From: Siphonodentalium dalli
Taxonomy: Eukaryota > Mollusca > Scaphopoda > Gadilida > Siphonodentaliidae
Assembly (NCBI GenBank): GCA_032622095.1
Contig: CP136066.1
Span: 42,673,835-42,737,834, forward strand
DNA: 64,000 nucleotides
Direction of reading: 5' to 3'
Position 1 is the first letter of the stretch; every line of letters starts with the position of its first letter. Below the pieces are notes generated by a model that was not told the DNA's origin, searched no databases, and saw only the letters and a list, made by a program, of their open reading frames with translations. The position numbers were made by a program, and so were the translations under genes. Shown piece after piece: positions 54,651 to 64,000 of this stretch.

Positions 54651-55061
54651 ATGGTCTGCAGCGTTCAAAGAAACACGAAGTCAAGATCTTGCAACACACT
54701 TCAGGAGGCAAACAGAAGGTTTCAAAGTTCTTGCGAACAGGTTATTGTCTTGAATAACAGATTATGGAGTATGGAGGTACGCCATCAAAGAGCACAGTCG
54801 GGGCTGAAGAAAGGGTTTTATTACAACCTAAGAATGCGCATGGCGGTGCTGGAGGGTGTCCGGAACATGTACATCGAGTACGCCAAGAGGAAGGCCAATC
54901 AGATCGTTCACATGCTGATCATCGAACGCGCCGTTATGGAGAGGTGTCCGGAGGACCGAGTCGTGGTGGAGCGAGTCGTGGGGGACCGAGTCCTGGTGGA
55001 GCGAGTCATGGAGGACCGAGTCCTGGTGGAGCGAGTTCCGATGATCGAGAACGCACTGTAA
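54651..55061 (+). CDS. Family gene E (array copy 5)
   Basis: 136 residues, ATG in context GCAGCCATGG. Core intact apart from R-H-Q for R-Y-Q in the linker (EVRHQRAQSG) and LIIERAV for RILERAV. The C-terminal repeat has expanded to three units (DRVVVERV, DRVLVERV, DRVLVERV) before PMIENAL; the longest such tail in the array, by in-frame 30-bp duplications. Confidence 0.85.
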   Translation: MVCSVQRNTKSRSCNTLQEANRRFQSSCEQVIVLNNRLWSMEVRHQRAQSGLKKGFYYNLRMRMAVLEGVRNMYIEYAKRKANQIVHMLIIERAVMERCPEDRVVVERVVGDRVLVERVMEDRVLVERVPMIENAL

Positions 55062-55171
55062 ACAATGACGTCACTCCACAGGGAACCAGACCGAGAATGC
55101 CAAACTGAAGATGTGATGGTCTCAGGTCCACAAAACAAACGAACGGACCTAATCGGGTCCACAAAACAAAC

Positions 55172-55225
55172 GGTCCTTCTCAGGACCACAAAATGTTAAA
55201 AGAGAGCTTCTGAAAATTGCTAGAT
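55172..55225 (+). terminator. Histone-type 3' stem-loop and downstream element, gene E
   Basis: GGTCCTTCTCAGGACC at 55172-55187, 110 nt after the stop; then TTAAAAGAGAGCTTCTG and AAAATTGCTAG. Confidence 0.75.
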
Positions 55226-55689
55226 CTACACAATAATGCCAAGTATATCGATATATATATACAATCATGCCCAACTTTGGTCAAAATTTTCAACTATTGG
55301 AAATTTCATGCCTGACAAAATATTAGTTGGAAATTTCACACCACATATATAGGTTCAAATTGTTTCATTGTTTGATTTTCCAACTAGTAATTTGTGGGGA
55401 ATTTGTTGTTTTTAGACCAAGAGTAGCATATTTTTCTGCGTTTGGCAAGGGGGGGGGGGGTGTCTTCTAAAAATTCCAGGATACAATGTCCGGGTAGGTG
55501 GGTAGGTCTGAGCGCTAATCGGATATTTTTCCAATGTCATCACTGATGTCATGTAAAGTTTTTTTTCTTCCAAAACAACTAAAATAATTTTAAATGTTCA
55601 GGCTTATTTTAAAACTGGACTAAAATAGTGTATTAACAAGAGAATGGGGCTCCTAGTTTTAATATTTGTTCTTTTATAGCATAATATTA
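55226..55689. repeat. 3' flank shared by array units
   Basis: Same landmarks as after D; G run at 55451-55460. Confidence 0.7.
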
Positions 55690-57310
55690 TGGATTGGGTC
55701 CCCTGTTTCATTAACCAATAACAACTAATTGAAGAACACACTGACAAAATACATGTATGCTTTGCAAATAGCAGATGCTCTGCCACACCCACCTCAACAT
55801 GCACTGCCATTGTACGCTCTAACTATACTAGTATATATCTATCTCATATATATTTTGAAGACCTCTGTCTGTATGTTTGTCTGTCTGTCTGTCTGTCTGT
55901 CATTAATACAAATCTACGATTCTCGACCGATCGGGACGAAACTTGGTACGTGTGTGTAGTTTGACCAGGCGGTGAACGTTGTCGTATTGGCGAGCCCGTG
56001 ATTGGCATATTCAAATATTCCACAACCTTTATCTGCCTTATTTTCACAGTTTTTCATTAAACTTAGGGGATGGGTCCCCAATTTTTCTTGAAAAAAAAAC
56101 TTGTATTGGAAGGATGGGTGTCCGAGATCGGACTTGAAAAAACTTGCGTTCCCGGGGTGGTGGTGTTTTTCCTGACCGCCCCTGCTTGGTCAAAAGTTTA
56201 CTCTGAAATGGCTAACAGTTGGAAATTTGTCAACCCTGGGGCGGGGGGGGGGGGGGGGGTGTCAGGTTGGAACAGTTGCAACACTTGAGGTACTAGTTGG
56301 AAAGCTTCAACCCAAGATTTTAGGGATAGCGAGAACGATGCATCATCCTGGGATGGAAATTATCCAAACAAAATGCCACGTGGTTCGAGTCGCATGTATG
56401 CATTTACTATATATATATGGGACATTGAGAGTGGTTTTATAAAACTTATTATAACTTTGCTAGTTTTCATAGTTTTCGCGCGAAATCTGAAGCATGTACC
56501 AGGGATATATATACTCCTTCCAAACTGTTAAAAATAATTGTAATTACTCCCCGTATTTTTAATAATTTTATGTGACTAAATTGTTGGAAAATTCAGAAAA
56601 CTGCGCTAACTCCTTATACTTTCCTGCGGTGTTAAAATAAAAACCTGATAAAAATAGTTCTATTGGGATTTATAGAGTATATAGAGAATATATAGAGTAA
56701 ACCACAGCCCCCTTGGGACAATATCAATATAGACTATACCAGTGACAAGGTTCAACAGATCGATGTTGGCTAAATCCACAGCAACTGTCAAAACCCTAAT
56801 GAAATCTAGAAATCTATATTTCAGCCAAAATATACTTCGGCGTGTCTTATTGGCAAATCGAGATATCGTATCGGAAACAACCGAAATCTGCCGAAGAAAT
56901 CGGGTCCTCATCTTCCCGGTCCTTTGACATAGTTATAAAATCAATATTTTTGAGCAATAATTTGTCGCGATCGTGTAATTAAATCACGATGAAATCACCT
57001 ATAAATGCTCATATGTGTTCCGCGAGTCACGCCGAAGCCACCCTTACCTGTTTTATTTCACCCGATGTATTTATGCTTTTTTCTTCAAACGAATTTCAAA
57101 ACAAGACGAGTCTGCGACTAGCAGTATATTTTGAGCCGCTTGCTGATTAATTGACGATAATCCAGAGGAAAGAGTATAACCTTGACCCGTGCATTCTTGT
57201 GTTACTTTCGCTTTCAAAATTTACTGCGATTCGCAGACAGGTCTTGTTTTGGGAATTCGTTTGATGAATACAAACTTGGATACAAATATATCGGGTAAAA
57301 TAAAAAAAGG
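55690..57310 (+). repeat. Array spacer S, copy 3 (shortened, with an inversion)
   Basis: 55705-55830 is the reverse complement of a segment found at about 45830-45955 in copy 1. A (TCTG)n-linked repeat (55855-55990) follows, and collinearity resumes at about 55999. Confidence 0.8.
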
Positions 57311-57480
57311 TGTTATGTAATTAAACTGTTATCTTCTATCACATACATTTTTTATGTTATATTTATTAAAACATTTCTTCTTGTTCCGTCACAATCTTGT
57401 ACTTTTTTTATTTATATATTTTTGAATTGTTCAATGATTGTTCATGCAGTATTTTGAGTTAACATTGAGTTGACCCTGCA

Positions 57481-57858
57481 ATGCTTTCGCGAATTCACGA
57501 CAAGTGTTGCGCATGTTTATATTTTCATCACGAGAGGGAACTATCAAAAGAGCGTAAACGTGAACCGAAAACCTAATTAGCGGTCATTACTCGCATCGTA
57601 ATTAATAACTGAGTATATTGAAAGCCGCCGAACAACAGATGTTGCCGGCTAAAACCCGTTCGAGGGATAAGTCCCTACAATAATCGGCTTAATCACCCAA
57701 GCGGATTGTTAACAGCCGCGGGATACGATAGGACATGCCACGTTTATTACATTCATAGACTATATAACGGGACACGTGCATGTTGCCATCATTGCATATC
57801 GCTTACCCACGAACCAGTCTAAAACAGCAGCAACCGACAGTTATATCGTCCTGTAACC
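57481..57858 (+). promoter_or_regulatory. Conserved promoter block of gene F
   Basis: TATATAA at 57771-57777, 88 nt before the ATG. The forkhead-like site reads TGTTAACA here. Confidence 0.6.
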
Positions 57859-58296
57859 ATGGTATCCAACATTCAAAGAAACATGAAGTCAAGATCTTGC
57901 AACACACTTCAGGAGGCGAACAGAAGGTTTCGAAGATCTTGCGAACAGAGTATCATCTTGAATAACAGATTATGGACGATGGAGGTCCGCTACCAAAGAG
58001 CACAGTCGGGGCTGAAGAAATGGTTTTATTACAACCGAAGAATGCGCATGGCGGTGCTGGAGGGTGTCCGGAACATGTACCTCGAGTACGCCACGCTGAA
58101 GTCCAATCAGATCGTTCACATGCGGATCCTCGAACGTGCCGTTATGGAGAGATGTCCAGACGACCGCGTCGTGGTGGAGCGAGTTCCGATGATCGAGAAC
58201 GCACTGAACAATGACGTCACTCTGCGGGGAACCACAGAGGAAAGCGTCGTGGTGGAGCGAGTCCCGATGATCGAGAACGCACTATATGAGCAATGA
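57859..58296 (+). CDS. Family gene F (array copy 6, extended C-terminus)
   Basis: 145 residues, ATG in context AACCATGG. The core is present but the most diverged of the array: CEQSIILNN, LWTMEVRYQ, KKWFYYNRRMRMAVLEGVR, NMYLEYATLKSNQI. A 2-nt deletion at the usual stop lets the frame continue through NNDVTLRGTTEE into a second copy of the tail (SVVVERVPMIENAL), ending YEQ. So the 3' coding part has been partly duplicated, with a new stop 102 nt before the stem-loop. Confidence 0.75.
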   Translation: MVSNIQRNMKSRSCNTLQEANRRFRRSCEQSIILNNRLWTMEVRYQRAQSGLKKWFYYNRRMRMAVLEGVRNMYLEYATLKSNQIVHMRILERAVMERCPDDRVVVERVPMIENALNNDVTLRGTTEESVVVERVPMIENALYEQ

Positions 58297-58398
58297 CGTC
58301 ACTCTACAGGGAGCCAGACCGAGAATACCAAAAACTGATGATCTGCGTGAGGATCAGCAAGACAAACGAACGGACCTACTCAGGTCCACAAAACAAAC

Positions 58399-58450
58399 GG
58401 TCCTTCTCAGGACCACGAAATGTTTAAAGAGAGTTTCTGCAAATTGCTAG
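58399..58450 (+). terminator. Histone-type 3' stem-loop and downstream element, gene F
   Basis: GGTCCTTCTCAGGACC at 58399-58414; then ACGAAATG, TTTAAAGAGAGTTTCTG and CAAATTGCTAG. Confidence 0.75.
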
Positions 58451-59310
58451 ACCTATAAAACCATGTATATCTATACAATAATGTATATCTATATATCTCA
58501 GTCACTTTGAAAAGCCGACGATAATCCTAACGGATGTACGTCTCTAGATGTGTCCATTATATTTAATTTCTATAACGACTCGGCAGCCCAACATGGCGCA
58601 ATAAACCGTTTCCAAATATGGAGTGTATTCCTGGCGTAGTAAATGTTAGTGAGAATCATAGTAATTTATTTAGAAATAGTTATAAATACAACAAGATCCG
58701 AAAATATAATCAGTCATGAATATCGTTTACTGATCAAAACTCGAAGATGATGTCTCCTATATTGCGATGAGTAAAATGAATTATTGATATATCGCCTGTA
58801 TTCAGTTTTCCAACAACAGTTGAGTTTGACAATGCGTGGGAAAATTGTCAACACGTCATTGATCTCTGATCTGTGAAGTGATCTTTTTTTGCGATAAGCC
58901 ATTGAAATCACGCGCGTGCTTCGCCACTCTCCAATGGAATGCATTATTATCTAAAAACTTGCATGACAAACTGCACAATGATGCTGTGCCAGAACGTTCT
59001 GACTCTGACACAGGACGTGCATGCGTGGTCGTCGTGGGTTACTTCCAACTTTTGTACACCAGTCACCAACATGGTATCATGCGTGAGGAAGAATAACACT
59101 ATCTTCTCAAGCAATATTTTATATTCTGATGAGTATATGATAGATCCCAGTACAGTTACGTGTATGCGTTATGTATAGGGATTATTTGGCATTTAATTTC
59201 TCACAAAACTATACTCAGTGATCACGTGACATGGTATATGTGGAACAGCCAAACAACGGTTTCAAATTTAAAGATTTCTGCCACATAGTTTTTCGACCCC
59301 ATTTTGATTT
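58451..59310. other. No gene recognised
   Basis: The array ends at about 58500. Short frames near 58878-59178 lack support. Confidence 0.5.
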
Positions 59311-59324
59311 CCATTCAATTGTAG

Positions 59325-59600
59325 AGAGATTCTATTGGCCTAACAAATTTTATATTATTTTTGTTAATTGTTAAAAAATGTAAGAAAAATGAAAAAACAA
59401 TTGTAAAAAATTGTTAAAGAATGAAAGAAATAATGATAAAATGAAAAAAAAATTAAAGAATGTTTTAAAGAGAAAATTATAAAAATTGATAAAGAATGTA
59501 AGAAAAAATAATAAAAATTGTTAAAGAATGTAAGAAAAATTTATAACAAATCGTTAGGCCAAATGCACTCTCTTATATAAGAGAATGCATTGGCAAATAA
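59325..59600. mobile_element. AT-rich miniature element fragment
   Basis: 'ttggcctaacaaattttata' to 'gttaggccaaatgca' with 'gtaagaaaaat' repeats; matches the core of 1856-2382. Confidence 0.6.
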
Positions 59601-60383
59601 CATACGAGAGACGTAGAATTCGGCATCAATGAATTTATCTTGTTAGATATAGCAGTACCGGGACGTACGTCACCAACCAAGTCTTTAACCGAATGCGGTT
59701 TTGCTTTTAAATTAGTTAAAGGCACGGGCGGCCTTCGTTGCAGAAATATTCACATTTGTTCAAATCGCCATCACCAGAAGGAATATTAAAAAATATATAG
59801 TTTTGTTCGTCTGCCAAACAATAGTTAATAGTAATAGTATATTGTCATCAAGACGTACGATGGTGTACGTAAACAAGAGCCTGCTCGTGTTACATAAGTT
59901 TTGCTTCTGTATACATACACAGCGCAATTCTATTGGTTAATCACACACAAATAATATAAACGCTCTTTATTATTTCCATATCAGGAAAACAGTAACAAAT
60001 AACGCTTTTTATGTTTACCATATCCGGATCTAAACAAAAGCCACGTTCAGTAACGTTTTTTTGCTTTTGTTTACATAACAAAGGAAAAACATTTGACCAG
60101 AACATACTGTTTATGCCATATTTCAGATTGGTATAAGAACAAGGTTTGTCTATATTTTACTATTATTTCTGTTTATGGCGGTTTTTGACGGAGGTGAATA
60201 TTTTAACAGCATTCGCACCGCCAACACCGCCCGTATCTTTAATTACATATATCAAATTTGAAATGTGTAAATTCACAATGCACATTAAAAAATCAGTAAT
60301 CGATCAAAAATATCATATTTATAACTGAAATTTACATGGAAAATATGTATTGATTGTGTCCAGATGAAACACACCTCAACCAT
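59601..60383. other. No gene; twin AACGCTCTTTAT motif
   Basis: Repeat R copy 4 at 59935-60060: 'ataaacgctctttattattt' and 'ataacgctttttatg' with 'catatcagga' between. No coding. Confidence 0.5.
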
Positions 60384-60387
60384 TTAA

Positions 60388-60948
60388 TTTTTCAGTGCCA
60401 GGACCGATTTTTGTAACAACCCATATATCCTGTGCCAATGCATTCTCTTATATATGCGAGTCGACCATAGGTCGCCTCGCATATATAAGAGAATGCATTG
60501 GCCTAACAATTTTTCATCATTTGTTATTATTTTTTACAATTTTTTACAATTTTAATAATTGTTTCTTATATTCTTTAACAGACTTATTTTGTAGGTTTAG
60601 TGCCAGGGAATCTTACATTTTTCATGGGTATATAATTAGAAATTTTCCTGGGAAATTTATCAGATCTACCACTTGAAGATACAGATCTTGAGTCATATGA
60701 AGCTATATATAAAAGCTATATATCAAACTTATTACTATGAATACTTGGTGATAGTTTTGAATTATAACATGCCCCTAAGGTTTTGTCCAGTTTGTTTTTT
60801 AAATTCGCTATAGCATGGTTAAGCATACCCAAAAAAAATTCAACCCCAAATGTTTTTTTTGTTTTGTTTAAAAAAAAAAAAATTTTAGGGCCCATTTTAC
60901 AGACCGTAAATTAGGGCCGATGAGATCGCCCCCTGGCACTGGAAAGGG
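60388..60948. mobile_element. TTAA-flanked element (TTTCAGTGCCAGG family), copy 2
   Basis: TTAA at 60384-60387 and 60949-60952. Longer than copy 1 (41127-41524), with the same ends, palindrome and 'cagacttattttgtaggttt' interior. Confidence 0.8.
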
Positions 60949-60952
60949 TTAA

Positions 60953-61200
60953 TATATGTTCGCAAAATTCACATAATCCCGTTCACTCTAGACTCGTCCC
61001 TGGCTCATATGTGAAAAAATATACGACGCTGTCATTCTGTAACATGCCCCCCCCCCCAATAACGACCCAAAAGCAGAGCGGTGGCAATGTTTGTAGTCCG
61101 GGGACCAGTCGACTTTCACTCGTACCATATCTTCTGCAACAAATATCTAGCACAACCATGACATGAGTTCCAGATAGCAGCTATCCAAACTTCTGAAGCG
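60953..61200. other. No gene recognised
   Basis: C run at 61049-61057; nothing else. Confidence 0.4.
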
Positions 61201-61204
61201 ATGA

Positions 61205-61495
61205 TTTCGAGATTACATGATATTAGTGACGTATATAGGTTTCGAGATTACATGATATTGGTGACGCATCGACGAATTTATTTTGTTTCGAGATTACATT
61301 ATATTAATGACATATTTAGATTTAGAGATGACATGATATTAGTGATTTATAGGTTTCGAGATTACATGCTATTATATACATATTTAGATTTAGAGATTAC
61401 ATGATATTAGTGACGTATAGGTTTCGAGATTACATGCTATTAGTGACGTATTTAGGTTTCGAGATTCCATGATATTAGTGACGTATTGGTTTCTG
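61205..61495 (+). repeat. ~35-bp tandem repeat
   Basis: About eight units of 'tttcgagattacatgatatt' plus 'agtgacgtatag', some with 'tttagagat'. Confidence 0.85.
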
Positions 61496-61799
61496 GTCCT
61501 GTATACTATTTTCCACTCGCAATCGTGTGAACAAACTATCCACGATTTTGTCGGGCCCGATTTCCCCACTTATACGATTGAATCGTGGTCGTCTGAACGT
61601 TTATTTAGACAAGACGCTGGTTCTATATATATGACGCTCCTGCGCTCTACTATATTGGCCGTCATGACGGCGTGCAGAGTGGAATTATTTAGCCTCATAG
61701 AGCCATGCAGTGTCTATAGCATATAAAATCCACTCGTTGTGTGTACATTGATATTAGGCTAGGGGTTGCCCGTCAAAAATGACAGGTGACAAACATGGC
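61496..61799. other. No gene recognised
   Basis: An 85-codon frame overlaps the end of the tandem repeat; not protein-like enough to call. Confidence 0.4.
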
Positions 61800-62860
61800 A
61801 TGCAGGGAAATCGTGTGAAGAATTAGTAAATAATTAGTGCCCCTTCAAGTAATTTAAAATAATTATTAGACCCCCGAGGCAAGCAGCGTTGCATGACACT
61901 CTCGGGTAAAGTTAACATTTATTTTTTAAACTGATAAAAAGGCCCTTTATTGCTAAATATTAGTGCCCCTTTAAATAATTGGAGTCAACCTATCCATTGA
62001 CATTCCCAGTTTCATGTTACCTATATATTTGTGGACCAATTTTCCCACATATCTTCTGAGCTGATGAAAAGCTCTCTTTATTGATCATGAAATTTACTAT
62101 AGTCCCTAGCTCTTAAATTTAAAGGGGTACTGTATCCAAGATGTTGTTGTTGGTTTCTATAATCCCCGAGTCGGAGAATAAGGTAACAACTTTTCCATTT
62201 TTTGAAAGTCTGTTGAGTACGAAGTATTGTTACGGATGGCAAATTTACCGGAATGCAAAAATACAAATTGTCGTTGTCGAGTAATTTTTGTAGTTTTCAA
62301 CCAAATGAATCAAATAAATATTATATTATATGCTTAGTAGTCCCATATACTCATTTAAGTTAGTGTATGGTCACTAGTCAATGAGTGGCTTGGGTTTTCT
62401 CCCCGTATAAGCATAATGTTTCAAACGATCGTGTGTGCAATTGTTTTATTAATCCAGTATCCATCAATTATAATTTGATTACGTTTTGTACACGGAAATT
62501 CCAATTTTAAGAGACGCCATTTTATGGCTGGAGCCATAAAATCAATTTATATTAAATTATTAGCTTTTAAATTATTAAATTTTAAGATAGCCTATTAACC
62601 TGAGCGTTTACAGAATACATCTTCGACTCAAATTACTTATATTTCTATATAGTATCGATAATAGATCGTTGTTATCACCGGGAATTTATTGAAAATGGCG
62701 TACAGTACCCCTTTAAGTATAGTCAGCTGAGGTCAAAGCCGCCTATCCCACGATATTCCCATGGTCATATGAACATTTGTGTACAAAGTTTCCTACATAC
62801 ATGTATCTTCTGAGCTTACACGGAACGCTCTGGTATTGCTCATGTCTATACAACTGTCAC
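61800..62860 (+). repeat. ~130-bp satellite-like repeat interrupted by a TTAA element
   Basis: Units with '(c/t)t(c/t)tttattg(c/a)t' and 'tcttctgagct' as at 40610-40935, split by the element 62123-62712. Confidence 0.7.
62123..62712. mobile_element. TTAA-flanked miniature element (AGGGGTACTGTA family)
   Basis: Ends AGGGGTACTGTA / TACAGTACCCCT with TTAA at 62119-62122 and 62713-62716; right half matches 4603-5035. Confidence 0.85.
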
Positions 62861-63229
62861 GTGAATAGCGGAACTGTAGTATATATAATGAACCGCGACT
62901 CAAATATAACACAGGACGATATTATAAATAATAAAGTGATGAACCTGGATATGGATAATACATATACTATATTGTTTGACCTTTTCAGTTACTCACGAAC
63001 GGTTGATTGTTTCTATGTGGAGTGGAGTGGTGTCTTTATAATCTCATACCGTTGTATTGCATTTCCTCCATGGATAGTGCTGAATCTTAATTGTCGATAG
63101 TTGTATAACAATTCAGACAATCCCCACTATCATAACTAAAATATAATGTGTTGATAGTGTGGTCGTCAGAGGGTTCGACCCGGAAGAAATTAGTATAGAA
63201 GCGGTTTTGGTGTCATTCGACGCGGGAGA
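62861..63229. other. No gene recognised
   Basis: The 107-codon frame at 62777-63100 starts in the satellite and shows no family features. Confidence 0.4.
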
Positions 63230-64000
63230 ATCTCGTGTATAACATATCCAAAATCCGCTAAAATCCGCTTTGGGCAAAATTCAGGATCCAAGATGGCGTC
63301 CAACATGGCTGCCGTTAGTCAAAAGATACTCTGACTGAGATTAATTCGACAACAGTGAGAACAAATGTTGTCATATGTATACAAATGTATACATTTTTGC
63401 AAAGGTAAAATGTTGTGCCACCTGTTTATGGCAAAAATGGAACCCATCGTCCCAGATGGCCGCCAAAATGGCGGCCTAAACTCGAACATTTGAAGTTTTT
63501 GACTAATATCTTAAAGATAAATTCCTGTTGTTTGATAATGGTTCAGACTGGCGACATTGATTAGTCATATTCATGTTAATTCATCATTGGAGCAATGAAA
63601 GATACCATAAATGGGGTCCCAGACTCATCTACACCCTAAAAAAATCGATTTTACAGAACGCGGTATAAAATTCCACAAAACTCTCCATTGTGATTACAGT
63701 CATATATCAACAAGAAATGGACAGAACTGTACAATACAATGTAAGTTGGGCATACCAATATCTATAAATACTCCAATTCAATGAAACCCAAATTGGCGCT
63801 TTGTCTCAAAATGGCTGCCAAAATGGCGGTCAAAATATGGAAAATGGCGGATATTGATCACAGTGTCATTCAATCCATTATAAGTAGTGGTTGATGAATA
63901 AAATTGACTAAATAAATACGAATGTATACCTCTTTATGATGCCATTATGCTAGCTCTATGTAAAAACTTAAAAATCAGTACCAAAAATGGCCACCCGATG
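63230..64000 (+). repeat. Dispersed repeat D1, copy 4 (runs off the window)
   Basis: Same orientation and order as copy 1 ('aaaatccgctaaaatccgct', 'aagatggcgtcca', 'atgtatacatttttgc'), diverged. Confidence 0.8.

Overview
The window is animal nuclear DNA: AT-rich, dominated by repeats, with TATA-box core promoters, at least one spliced gene, non-LTR retrotransposon remains and many families of miniature inverted-repeat elements. Repeat style and LINE remnants suggest a lophotrochozoan invertebrate, perhaps a bivalve; this is an inference from style, not a proven assignment. There are no bacterial operons, rRNA genes or convincing complete tRNA genes.

Protein-coding content is sparse. (1) A family of eight short intronless genes (113 to about 145 residues) shares a core with the motifs CEQVI.LNN and V.EG.RNMY.EYA. 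Two diverged members lie at 22602-23012 (+) and 32159-32500 (-). Six close paralogues (A to F) lie in a tandem array on the + strand between 37 and 58.4 kb. I do not recognise the family. Most copies have a TATA box about 90 nt before the ATG. Copies A to F have, about 110 nt after the stop, a perfect 16-nt hairpin that fits the histone-mRNA 3' stem-loop consensus. In all eight genes a purine-rich block like the histone downstream element follows. This is the most interesting signal in the window. (2) A spliced gene on the - strand (exons 13505-13318, 12724-12541 and 10012-9861, possibly with a first exon at 19165-19078) encodes a coiled coil followed by a BEN-like domain.

Layout. 1-5.9 kb: TTAA-flanked miniature elements and copy 1 of a dispersed repeat. 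5.935-13.68 kb: a probable single 7.7-kb DNA element with matching terminal inverted repeats and a 6-bp target duplication; it holds two large arrays of short palindromes and the BEN-like exons. 13.7-22 kb: degenerate tandem repeats, an inverted copy of the dispersed repeat, and a palindrome-associated tandem duplication around the possible BEN first exon. 22-37 kb: the two diverged family genes, a truncated LINE, several nested miniature elements, a perfect 71-bp-arm inverted repeat, and LINE 3' tails. 37-58.5 kb: the tandem array of genes A to F with shared promoter, 3' region and duplicated spacers, interrupted by a 563-bp palindromic element and a 14-bp minisatellite. 58.5-64 kb: miniature elements, satellite-like repeats and another copy of the dispersed repeat.

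The expansion of A to F looks like ordinary unequal duplication of a unit made of LINE tail, promoter, gene, 3' signal and spacer. Two copies (D and F) have lost the ancestral stop, and D may yield a non-stop mRNA if the histone-type 3' end is used.
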